Source: Lotus japonicus
Taxonomy: Eukaryota; Streptophyta; Magnoliopsida; Fabales; Fabaceae
Assembly: GCF_012489685.1 (NCBI RefSeq)
Contig: NC_080044.1
Coordinates: forward strand, 46,500,964 to 46,564,963
Reading direction: 5' to 3'
DNA: 64,000 nt
Notes under the pieces: model-generated
Databases searched by the model: none
Told to the model about the DNA's origin: nothing
Seen by the model: the letters and a program-made list of their open reading frames with translations, nothing else
Made by a program: the position numbers and the translations under genes
Shown here: one piece after another, positions 34,272-45,133 of the stretch
Numbering within the stretch: position 1 is the stretch's first letter
Layout: each line of letters starts with the position of its first letter

Positions 34272-37200
34272 ATGGAAGGTGTTGATCACTTAGCTCCGGA
34301 GAGGAACAAGGCGCAGTTCGATGTCGACGCCATGAAGATCGTGTGGGCTGGTTCTCAACGCGCTCTTGAAGTCTCTGACAGAATGGCTCGCCTTGTCGCC
34401 AGCGATCCGGTAACTCAATTCCTCCTTTTCCCTCTTCAATTTCCTGATTTGGAATGATCAATATCAGAAATATTCAATATATAACACTTGTTAATTGCTA
34501 ATTGTTTCTATTTTGATTTGGTGTAATACAAAGAACTGTTTGGGATCTGATTAGATTTTATGTGTGAAGTATTTGTGAAGTTGGTGTAGCTGGAGAATTG
34601 TCTGCTTGTATGAAATGGATTCTTATTTCTTATAGCTATGCTTTTATGAGATTGAGATTAGGTCAATTGTTAGTTAGTCTTTAGCTTATCACTATTACAA
34701 ACATGAAAAGTGAAGTTGCCTTATTAGTGACTTAGTGTTCATGGGAGATTGGTGATGGATGGTGATTTTGACTTCTTTGAGTGCCTGAAACCTTTGATTT
34801 GTTGTCTGTGGTCATCTCTAGGTTTTTAAAAAGGATGATAGACCCATGCTTGCTAGGAAGGATTTATTTAGAAACACTTTGAGGAAAGCTGCTTATGCTT
34901 GGAAAAGGATCATTGAGCTCCGTCTTAGTGGTTCGTGTTCTGTTCTTTGTGTCGTTTTCATTTGCTATCTTGTTATATATTTTTTTTTCAATGAGAGGTT
35001 ACCTCTTACTTTTTTGTCTTACAGAAGAGGAAGCTTCTATGCTTAGATCATTTGTGGACCAACCTGCTTTTACGGATCTTCATTGGGTACATTTTTCAAT
35101 TTCTTGTCCTGATGGCGTTCTTGTCTATAAAGATATAGGTGTGAATGAAAATTCTCATGAGACACAACTAGTCTATAAATTATTTTGCAGGGAATGTTTA
35201 TTCCTGCTATCAAAGGACAAGGAACCGAGGAACAGCAGCAGAAGTGGTTGCCTTTGGCGCAAAAGATGCAAGTAATTGGTTGCTATGCTCAAACTGAACT
35301 TGGCCATGGATCTAATGTTCAAGGGCTAGAAACAACTGCAACATTTGATCCCAAAACAGACGAGTTTGAAATTCATAGCCCCACACTGACTTCCAGCAAA
35401 GTGAGTAAAATGGGAGATGGCTCATGAGAGACTTGGTTGATCTTTTAAGATCTTGTGTTCACCAAATACGATTTAAAAATGAACACAGCAACATCTTTAG
35501 ATTACACTAAAGATCTTTTTCATGATATGAAGATCTAGAATCTAGAGATGTTGCTGTGTTCATATTTAAAGCGTATTTGGTAAACATGATATCATACAAT
35601 CATTGGATATTATTATCACTCTTTTGATGCTAATTTAAACAGTGGTGGCCTGGTGGATTGGGTAAAGCGTCAACGCATGCTGTTGTTTATGCCCGACTAA
35701 TTCTTGATGGTCAAGATCATGGAGTGCATGGTAATTAGAAACTTCTAACCACTGAAATTTCTGCTGTTAGATTCAGACTTAAATTAATTAACAATATGTC
35801 CAATTTGAAGGCTTCATTGTCCAGTTGCGGAGCTTGGATGATCACTTACCTCTTCCAGGCATAACTGTTGGCGATATTGGAATGAAATTTGGAAATGGAG
35901 CATATAACAGCATGGATAATGGGGTTCTAAGATTTGACCATGTGCGAATTCCAAGGAATCAAATGTTGATGAGGTTAGTTTTGTTTCACCGGTATATAAT
36001 ATACCTCCCTTCCTTCAACAAGGCAATCCAATAATCATATCTGGGGGTTTTGTGGTATTTCGCTTTGTTCATGCTTGATCTGGATGCATGCCGGTGAAGT
36101 AATAATAATAACAATAAAGCCATTTTCTTCAGTGAATCCTCTGTTAGAAGGTAGTGAAGGTATATATTGGGATAAATTGTGAGTTGAAAGGGAGGATCAG
36201 TAACAAGATAAGCAAAGTGTAACCTGAATTTAAATTGTCACTCCTTATCAGTTTATTATGTCAACATATTCAGGGGATGACTGTTTTAAATCTACCAGGG
36301 TTTCGCAGGTCACAAGGGAAGGAAAATATGTACAATCCAATGTTCCAAGACAATTAGTTTATGGTACTATGGTATATGTGAGACAAACAATTGTAGCCGA
36401 TGCATCAAGTGCTATGTCGCGAGCAGTTTGCATTGCTACAAGATATAGTGCTGTTAGGAGACAGTTTGGATCGAATAAAGGAGGTCTTGAAACACAGGTA
36501 AATTGTAAAAGCCCTTTGTTGATGCATGATTTCTGCAGGAGAATTCTTATTTTATCAACAAACAACAGTCAAGATACATTACCGGGTTTTTATGCAATAA
36601 ATATGAATTTGTGGAATGCAACACAAAGGGGGCTGCATCCCAAACTCACAGTGCAGAATTAAAAAATGAGCCAGTTTGCTTTAATGTTAAGTTGCTGTTT
36701 ATTTGTTACATGTTCTTAAGCTTATTTTATGGGAATTTTTTTTAAAAAAAAATATAAGAGCTTTTTTTTAAAAAAAAAAAGATGATTATTTCAAAGATTA
36801 AAAAGCTGAACCAAACATGTGTAGTTTAAAAATTTTAATCCTGACTGTCTAGATTCCAAACAATCATGCATTCCACTAACACATGCTTTCTTATATAATT
36901 TGTAATGGGAAGGTTGATTAGTTTCCTACTCATCTTGGACATGAAACATTTCATGTTTACATGTATATTTAGGTCTACTAACCAGTAAATAACAACTGTA
37001 GTACTGTACGGCTGGGTTTGCAGCATTGTCTTCATAAAAGTTTAAGAGCAATGAGAAGCTGAGTTTATATGCATTTTTCCTGTCAATAACTCTTCCAGCT
37101 TTATCTCTTTCATCTATTCTATAATATTTTTCTCACTCTACTATCTGTTTTTCTTTAGGTGATTGATTATAAAACACAGCAAGCTAGGCTCTTCCCTTTG

Positions 37201-40200
37201 CTAGCTTCTGCTTATGCTTTCAGATTTGTTGGTGAGTGGTTGAAATGGCTTTATATGGATGTGATGAAAAGGCTGCAAGCCAATGATTTTTCAACATTGC
37301 CCGAGGCTCATGCATGCACTGCGGGGTTGAAATCCTTGACTACTTCAGCAACTGCTGTATGTGGATTACTGATTACTAATGTTCATCACTTTACCACTTG
37401 ATTTTAGTCTTTGATTTTAATTGATTACTGCCTTCATATATAATATGGTTTTACTTTTGTTCAGTTAGAAGAATTTGTCTTACCTTATATATTGTTGTGC
37501 TGTCCTTTCGAAATTCTCACAAGTAGCACTGACAGGATACCTTGGTTTTATGTGATAATTTATTATATTTTTAATGCTTCACCCCTTAACTCCTCTATAT
37601 ATGTTGAATCTCATTGTCTCTCAATCTATAAAGGATGCATTATGCTTTATTAGATTTGTAACTTTGTCTACTTAACTTTTTCTTGGATTCCATTTCCTTG
37701 TTTGAAACAAGGTTATCAAATCTTGGATACTTTCCCGTAGTAGCTTGTTAGAAAACACTATTGCAGCACAGTGCTTAAGCGTGATGCTCACTTTTATAGA
37801 ATAAATAGTCTACATATAAATAGAAATGCTAGAAAGTTTAAAAAATTACCCAGCATAGACTAAAGTGGAAAAAAGGAAGAAGACAGGGAGAAACATGTGC
37901 GAGTGGGAGACGGGGAAAATTGAAACATCAGATCATGACCCAAAATTGCTAGAGTAACAGGTCATGGAGTTGCAGCCAAAAAGTGCATGGTTGAATGACA
38001 AATGTGTAGATTTTGTTAAGGTCTCACACTGACTAAATATTTGACCAAAGAAGTCCTCATAAATGGTAGGGAAATTCTCATCCCTAAGATAGCTTTTCGG
38101 CTAAGTTAGGCCGGAGCCCAAATTCTACAATACTATTAGAGCTTATCCTAGATCTGTTATTGGGCCAGTGATAAATGGGCCACCCCATATTTTCAATCCT
38201 GCAAATTTCATGCTTCAGATGTCCAACCTTGGACTTGAGAGGGATGTGTTAAGGGTCCACATTGATTAGGGATATGGCTAAAGAAGTCTTATAAATGGTA
38301 GGGTAGTCCTCACCCTTAACCGGAATTTAAGGGTTGTGCTACGCCCAAGCTTGAATTCTAACAGGTTTGCTGGAAACACTAGGTTCTGGACAAGAAACAC
38401 TACATTGTGACCGTAAAGTCGCCTGAGAGCAATGAGTCACTGCAATAGCAGAGAAAGGGGGAAGATATGAAATTGAGAGGGATGGTGATAAAATCCTGGT
38501 TTGAAATATGCTGATTGCGTGAGCGTGTTGGTGAGCCTGATGAGGCATCAGAGATAAAACTTCTAGATGTATTCTGTGGTGATTTGTGGTCATGATTGTT
38601 CATAATATATATTCTACATCTCACTTATGGTCAATTAAAAGTGTAATTGTGAAAGCCAGGTGCATGGTATGTTGTGGTCAAAGACTTAATTTATTTTATT
38701 CACTCAGTTATTCATCATATTTATCTTACTTTTCCCTGCATTACATCTAATGAAAAACTTATTTTCTGCATTGCACTACATTATATGGTATATGATATAT
38801 CTATTAGCATTCATTCATCACTTATATTTGCATGTTGGATAACAGATTCTATGTTCAATGTTCTCCTTATATTACAATATATACTACTATACAATATTAC
38901 AGCGTCGACTTTTATTTTTTTAGGAAAAAAATTAAGTATGTGATTTTATATTTATTATAATTAGAATATAATTATATTTCCTTATATCAGATACTCATTA
39001 TTATAATTAATATCGTTATATATGATTATTATTATATTTTTAAGTATATGTACTTTCTTTGTATTCTAACTATATATTTACAATATCTTATAATTATATC
39101 ATATAATATAGAATATTTGTTATCCTGACATTTTGTAACATTACACGCAATTGTATTTTCATTATAAATGGTTTCCTAAACTATTCTTTTATATATAGAT
39201 ATATATACATATATATATATACCTATATATATATAATGCGATAATACCAAATTTTATAAAATGATTGCTTTTTGTTATATGATTAATTAATATCTTTAAA
39301 AATTAATTATATAATTTAATATATTTGTTTATATTGATTAATAATTAATAAAATCTAGAATGAAAGAAAAAAATATGTGCATGGCATGGGGCACGGGCAT
39401 CATTCTAGTATTCTCCTTTTAAAAATCGTCCAGGTGTCTCAATGTTATTATTATGCTTTTATTACCATGGTGTCTAGATGCACAGTTTTCATTTCGTAAC
39501 ATCTTTGAATTCTTCAAAGTTCAAACCAAGTTAATTTAATATATTTGTTTATATTTGAAGGAGGCCTAACTTAACCACAAAAGCTAGCTCAAGAGTTAAG
39601 GTTTGCACAACCATATATAAGCAATTGCTTGGCCACATCTTTAGCCAATGTGGGACTCTAACACACCCCCTCACGCCCAGTGTAGAACATCTGGAGCGTG
39701 GAATGAAACGGGTGGCCCAAATATGGGAGATCTCCACAACAAATGGATCTAGGATAGGGGCCCAGGCCCATGGTCAAACAACCATTGGCTCTGATACCAT
39801 GAAGGAGGCCTAACTTAACCACAAAAGCTAGCACAAGAGTTAAGGTTTGCACAACCATAAATAAGCAATTGCTTGGCCACATCTCTAGCCAATGAAATTG
39901 GGAGGCCTATACTCAACCACAAAAGCTAGCTCAAGAGTTAAGGTTTGCACAACCATATATAAGCAATTGCTTGGCCACATCTCTAGCCAATGTGAGACTC
40001 TAACAATATTGATTAATAATTAATGAAACCTAGAAAGAAAGAAAAATACCCGTGCATGGCATCGGTATCATTCTAGTATTCTCCTTTTAAAAATTGTCCA
40101 GGTGTCTCAATGTTATTATTATGCTTTTATTACCAAGGTGTCTAGATGCAGTTTTCATTTAACATCTTTGAATTCTTTGAAGTTCAAACTAAGTTAAGTC

Positions 40201-42498
40201 GACATCAATTTGCAGGATGGAATTGAAGAATGCCGCAAACTTTGTGGTGGGCATGGTTACCTTTGTAGCAGTGGTCTACCTGAGTTATTTGCAGTCTATG
40301 TTCCTACATGTACATATGAGGGAGACAACGTTGTCCTGCTTTTACAGGTTTTTAACATGTTAAATAAATATACTTCATACCAGCACATTGTGTATTTTTG
40401 TTGATGGCAGTAACACTCTTGCCTGTTTGTGGAGGGCTGGGATTTTATTTGCTTTGTATTCAATGTGATCTCATAGATATTATCATATACATCTGGTTTT
40501 TTGGAGTAAGATCTTTGTATTTTTTATATTAGATTCCAGAAACAATACAAAGTTTTAGTGATTTTTCGTTTTAGCTTGCTGTGCTATCAAAGTCTATGGT
40601 ATTTTAATGGAAGGGAAGTCCCAAAAGGATAGAAATAGGTAAAATAATCATCATGTACTATTCTTATCTACTCTCATGTGGATCTTCATGCTTGAGAAAG
40701 TATTTTTGTGCGCCTCCTCTACTTTTCTGTGCTTCATACATCCTGGTTCAGTCGGATTTGTGAGGTTTATTTGATATTTTCAACTCAGAATGGTCTTGAG
40801 TTGTTTGACAACTTCTAGAAAATCCCTTGTAGGTGGCAAGGCATCTCATTAAGACTATCTCTCAGTTGAGCTCTGGAAAAAAGCCCGGTGGGACAACAGC
40901 TTATATGGGACGACTGGAACAACTGATGCAATTTCGTTCTGATGTTCAGAAAGGTATAACACTATAACTGCATAATGAAATAGGATTTGGTTGAGAATAT
41001 AAGAATTCTATCTATACCTATCTTTTGATATCCCAAATCTAATAGTTTTAGATTATATTACTAACTATGCCTTGGTCCTTCTGGAGTCAAATTTTGTTAA
41101 AATATCTTAGATATTTATGTTAGCATATCCTGTATATATGGTAGTGTCAATTAGAAGCTATCCTTAGAAGTGCATTAAAAACCGAACGCTATGTTTCCCA
41201 TCAATTAGAAGATATCAGGTTTATTTAATACAGCTTTGGATACACATCTCCATCATAGCGACCAAGAACCGAACCAAGGTAGTGATCAGTGTAGTTAAAC
41301 GCATCAATAAGCGCAATTGCATTAGGACGAACCTAAGAAAAAATGTATAACTGTAGAATAAGAATTATTGTAATTAATACCAACACTAATGTGTGCCTTT
41401 GTGTATGTGAAGACTGTTGTGGACTGTCCACACACAATTTGTCCCTTACTGATATTGTTCTTAGAATTTGTTAGTTAGTTAAGTTATTTTGGTTCTTTGC
41501 AGCGGAGGATTGGTTGAAGCCAAATGTAGTGCTGGGGGCATTTGAAGCTAGGGCTGCTATGAAGTCAGTTGTCTGTGCTAAAAATCTTAGCAAGTTTACC
41601 AATCCTGAAGAGGGTAAATGATTCGACCCTTCTTTAAGTCAAAATCTGTATCCTCTTATATCTCATGGTTGATTTGTTTTCTCGGTGTTTGGTGGGGGAG
41701 ACTGTGGGACCAGTATCATAGAAGAGCAGTGATCATTATAATTGCTAATGGGATTTTTGTGGCAGGTTTTCAAGAACTCTCAGCTGATCTAGCTGAAGCA
41801 GCTGTTGCTCATTGCCAGTTGATTGTTGTTTCCAAGTGAGATTTCTCAATTTACTGGTCCACATATACTTTATCTGTGGTGTCATGGATTGTCCTTTGGG
41901 TGAAGAGACCTTTACTGAAAGGATCCCAGACAAAATATACAAATCAATTGTTTGTTTAAGATTTCTATAGTTAGATGCTAGCATTTGCTTGGATATTCTA
42001 AATTCAAGTTTACCAACCTTGTGCTTTTCAGATTTATTGAGAAGTTGCAGCAAGATATACCTGGAAATGGAGTGAAGGAGCAATTAGAAGTTCTTTGTAG
42101 CGTTTATGCCTTGTTTCTTCTTCATAAGCATTTGGGTGATTTTCTTTCAGCCGGCTGTATCACTCCCAAACAGGGTTCACTTGCAAATGAGCAGCTGAGG
42201 TCCTTGTATGCGCAGGTTTGAACTTGTCGGTAACTTCTGGTGTATAGGTTTTTATTACATGAAACTGATTGATTACATTTTTTCTTAGGTTCGTCCTAAT
42301 GCAATTGCGCTTGTTGATGCGTTTAACTACACTGATCACTACCTTGGTTCGGTTCTTGGTCGCTATGATGGAGATGTGTATCCAAAGCTGTACGAGGAGG
42401 CATGGAAGGATCCATTGAATGATTCCGTCGTACCAGATGGCTTTCAAGAGTATATTCGACCAATGCTAAAGCAACAACTTCGTAACGCTAGACTCTAA
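34272..42498 (+). CDS. ACX1: Peroxisomal acyl-CoA oxidase 1, 14 exons
   Basis: Exons: 34272-34409, 34822-34930, 35025-35086, 35191-35400, 35643-35730, 35811-35973, 36299-36497, 37159-37356, 40216-40347, 40833-40953, 41503-41613, 41766-41835, 42032-42215, 42289-42498. They total 1995 nt and 664 aa, the usual plant ACX1 length, all in phase. It oxidises medium/long-chain acyl-CoA to trans-2-enoyl-CoA with FAD, making H2O2, the first step of peroxisomal beta-oxidation, including the shortening of jasmonate precursors. Visible features are the [18 protein letters not shown] substrate/FAD loop, the CGGHGY motif (399-404), the catalytic glutamate E424 in TCTYEGDN, and a C-terminal ARL (PTS1 peroxisome signal). 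Introns 8 and 10 carry insertions described separately. No coding lesion is seen. Confidence 0.97.
35457..35585. repeat. Fold-back repeat in ACX1 intron 4
   Basis: The arms 35457-35503 and 35539-35585 are inverted copies of about 47 nt with four mismatches (gttcaccaaatacg against cgtatttggtaaac). The loop contains agatct repeats. It may be a short MITE, although no target duplication is obvious. It lies 57 nt after the exon 4 donor and would form a hairpin in the pre-mRNA. Confidence 0.8.
38014..38363 (+). mobile_element. TRIM-like miniature retrotransposon in ACX1 intron 8
   Basis: Two direct repeats of roughly 110-120 nt begin tgttaaggtctcacactga (38014) and tgttaagggtccacattga (38249) and share tataaatggtaggg and a gcccaa...attctaaca end. 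Directly after the first repeat comes a degenerate tRNA-Met primer-binding site (tactattagagc, about 38132-38143). Before the second is a purine stretch, gagagggatg. This is the layout of a TRIM. The target duplication is not clean, and the repeats are diverged, so it is old. Confidence 0.65.
39312..39555. repeat. Local tandem duplication and Helitron-like 3' end in ACX1 intron 8
   Basis: A unit of about 220 nt, starting aatttaatatatttgtttat and running to tcaaaccaagtt, recurs from 39533. The second copy is split by the TRIM and continues at 40011-40200. Both copies contain catggcat...catcattctagt, which ends in ctag before t (39405-39408 and 40073-40076), like a Helitron 3' terminus. The order of events appears to be Helitron-like insertion, tandem duplication, then TRIM insertion. 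Confidence 0.7.
39556..40005 (-). mobile_element. Rearranged TRIM retrotransposon in ACX1 intron 8
   Basis: It is flanked by a perfect 5-bp duplication, atatt (39551-39555 and 40006-40010). Three copies of a roughly 100-nt LTR are present: 39556-39663 (tgaaggaggcc to ctaaca), a right-truncated one at 39800-39892 and a left-altered one at 39893-40005. The reverse complement of the tRNA-Met primer-binding site (gctctgatacca, 39788-39799) abuts the second copy, so the element reads on the minus strand. It has no coding capacity. An LTR-internal-LTR-LTR order suggests unequal recombination. Confidence 0.85.
41229..41347 (-). repeat. Inverted copy of ACX1 exon 14 start inside intron 10
   Basis: This 119-nt stretch is the reverse complement of 42274-42392, which comprises the last 15 nt of intron 13 (including its AG acceptor) and the first 104 nt of exon 14. 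By eye there is a single mismatch (att for gtt in the VDAF region). It lies between exons 10 and 11, antisense to the gene. It has no flanking duplication or tail that would mark a retrocopy. Confidence 0.95.
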
Positions 42499-43960
42499 GT
42501 GTGTGTTTGCTTGTGTGGTTGACTCGTACCTTGTGAGAATTGATTTTGGAACCAAAAAACTAAAGCAAACACTAGAAATAAGTTTTATAGCTAGACTGCC
42601 GATATCACGGAAATTTATATAGCCTTTCGATTTGATGACAGGTAAAGAAGTTTATGGAAGGAGAAATAAAATGTTTTAGTACATACAAATAGAAATTCTC
42701 AAGCAAAGTTTGTTTCCTCATGATATGACTATTCATGAGGAAAGCTAGCGATTTGTTGCATTTGGAACATTATTTGTTACATTATTGATAGCATATAGAG
42801 GCAAATCTCATAATTTAGTTTCAGAAATTTGTCTTGCCACACGTTTAGGTGCGTTGTACGTCATAACATGTATTCCCTGTGATACGTTTAGTTTGGTGAA
42901 ATGGTAACAATTTCAATCATGGTAATCAACTGAAGCATTGTCCGATAGCAAGTGCTTAAATAGGGCATTACTATGATCATCCCATTTTGCAATTATGTTT
43001 GCAAAAGATTAGAAATCAATAAAAAAAAAACTACATTTTAGGGAATAAAAACACAAGTACTTTCTATTTTACTTGTGATTATGATGTGAAGTAGCTTGCA
43101 TGTTGGAATTTGATGGGAATGTTACTATGTTGGATGGTACAGTAAAATCCATCGGCTAAGCGATCTCAACTTGCAAAATGCAATTTGGTTACGACACCGA
43201 TCCTAAGCCGTTGCAAATTTTTTTTTGTTTCTTTCATATGAACTTAAATTATGTGTCAATCTTTTGAGTGTATAAGTACACCAAATTGAAAGCGGGCCCA
43301 TATAATTCAGCGTTTTCTTTTTTGAACTATAATTCAGCGTTTTCTACAAGAATTTTAAGTGGTTAAAAAAATAGTGCAAAAAATGGTGTTATTAGCATTT
43401 TTCAACTAAATCCGCTCATAATAAAAAAGTATAAAGATCAATGTCAGTCTGACTAATGATAAAGCTAAATCTCACAAAATCGCTATGCAAAAAGAACACA
43501 TTCTTCTTTCAAAAAAAAAATAAATTGCCTTTTAAGAATAGCAAAAGAAGACAAGCAAAAAGAAAGAAGGTTATATTCTTACTTGGTCAGCATGTTCGAA
43601 GAATTTGATACTCAGTGATATCTGTTGTGGTTGTGATGTGATCGACCCACTTCACCCATTCTATTCAAATTGATTAAAATAATATGGGTTTTGTCTAAAT
43701 TATAAAAGAGTGTAGTTTAACTTCATTCTAAATTTCTAATAGACCAAAAGACCATTTATAAAAAATAAAGAAATAAATACGAAAATTTTCACCGACTTAT
43801 CTTTAATTCTATTAAGGTGCTTGTTGTGGTACTTAATTCAGGTCAACTCTAAATGAGTTAGCATAGTGTTTACACTGAATTTTGGTAAACAAATATCCTC
43901 TTAGTTCGACTAAAGGAAGTTTAGATTCAGGGTCCTTTTGGGAAAACGCTTTGCCAAAGT
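42499..43960. other. Intergenic: ACX1 3' flank and AT-rich DNA
   Basis: The first few hundred bases presumably hold the ACX1 3' untranslated region. The rest is AT-rich and without recognisable genes, inverted repeats or target duplications. The outer (left) boundary of the Tat element lies near its right edge but could not be fixed. Confidence 0.5.
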
Positions 43961-43969
43961 GTTGTGTGT

Positions 43970-44649
43970 GAGTGAGTGTTTTTTCGACAACAACAAACAA
44001 TTCAGGTGAAACTAGATTTCATTAAACATGGGTCAATTACAAAGAAGTCAAATGAATCAAAGTAACACGAAGACTATGAGAAACGTAGAATTTCGACAAG
44101 AAACTGCACAAAAGAACTGGAAATTGACAAGTTGAAATGCAAGAAAACTAAAATGCTGGTTCTGCAACGTACTCCTCCATCATCACGTCTTGCTCCTTGA
44201 GTCTCATTGATGCGGACATTAGAGCTCTCTAGTGAATTTTTCAGAGTTTGAGTTGGGAACCCTTTTTCTGAATTGGATTCTCCTATTTATAGAGCTTCAT
44301 GTTCCGCGTGTCCTTGACGGTTTTCCTCCTCAATGGATGGGTTAGTGGGTCTGGTTTCTCCCACGATCTGATGCTTGCTCCAGAAGTTCCATGCATGGTG
44401 GTGGAGATCGTGTTCTTCAACTGCTTCAACCGTTTCTTGGCCACGTTTTCGACCAACGTGGTGAGAATCTGACTTGGTCAATGCGGCACGTGTTACATGT
44501 GCCTGTATTTAGCAGTAATTGCTAGTGTCGAATTCGGCTGCCTCCTTAACTTGGTGCATTTTCTTTTTCTTTCTTTAGTCCAAATTCGACTACCTTGAGT
44601 GTTTTGGGCCGGATGCATTTTTTCCTTGGGCCAAAATATTGGGCCAACA
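43970..44649 (-). mobile_element. 3' LTR of a minus-strand Tat-type gypsy element
   Basis: On the minus strand the LTR begins TGTTGGCCCAATATTTTGGC at 44649. Just before it, in minus sense, is a polypurine tract (tttttggggggcatc; plus 44650-44664). A minus-strand TATA box (ctataaatagga) lies at about 44281-44292, followed by R/U5-like sequence. The far end is uncertain: 43970 is an estimate at a tg-rich stretch. The 5' LTR would lie beyond the right edge of the window, so ages and target duplication cannot be read. Confidence 0.65.
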
Positions 44650-44983
44650 GATGCCCCCCAAAAATGTTGATTCTCGACTACCAGTCCTTGGAGGGATCAA
44701 GCATTTTTTGCCCGTGCATTTCGACGGAGCTTGATGGCTGTGTGCGACTTTTCCCTTTCTGATTTCAAGTCCCATCAGAGATCCAATCGTTTGACTTTTG
44801 CTCCAATCAGAAGCCTTGACGTCTGACTTCGTCTGCCGTGTGCCGTCTCTATTCTAGGGTAATCATGACCCTTTTCTAGCATTTTCGTTAGGGTTTGCGG
44901 TTATATAATAAAATAACCGTTGGATTTCAAAAAATTTTATGCACCATCCTATAATGCAACTTCACGTCCAACTATTCGCTTGC

Positions 44984-44992
44984 CTATAAATA
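44984..44992 (+). promoter_or_regulatory. TATA box for the antisense PMD gene
   Basis: The sequence ctataaata is about 140 nt upstream of the ATG at 45134, on the plus strand, opposite to the retroelement's own transcription. It lies just inside the element from the polypurine tract. A CT/CA-rich leader follows. Confidence 0.55.
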
Positions 44993-45133
44993 CGCCATTG
45001 TTGGCCCTCTGCGAGCTTTACCGTTCTTTCAAACACTCAAGCTTTCAAACACTCAAGCTTTTGCCTGATTCTGCTTGTGATCATCTTCAATCGTTTGGTT
45101 TCTGCTTTCCTGGTGTATTCTCTGAACATTTCT

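Noticed and set aside
10990..42498. A biosynthetic gene cluster linking the dioxygenase, MYB factor and acyl-CoA oxidase
   Set aside because: The genes are of unrelated, widely conserved families, spaced by several kb of transposons, and the MYB and ACX types are housekeeping or developmental genes in most plants.
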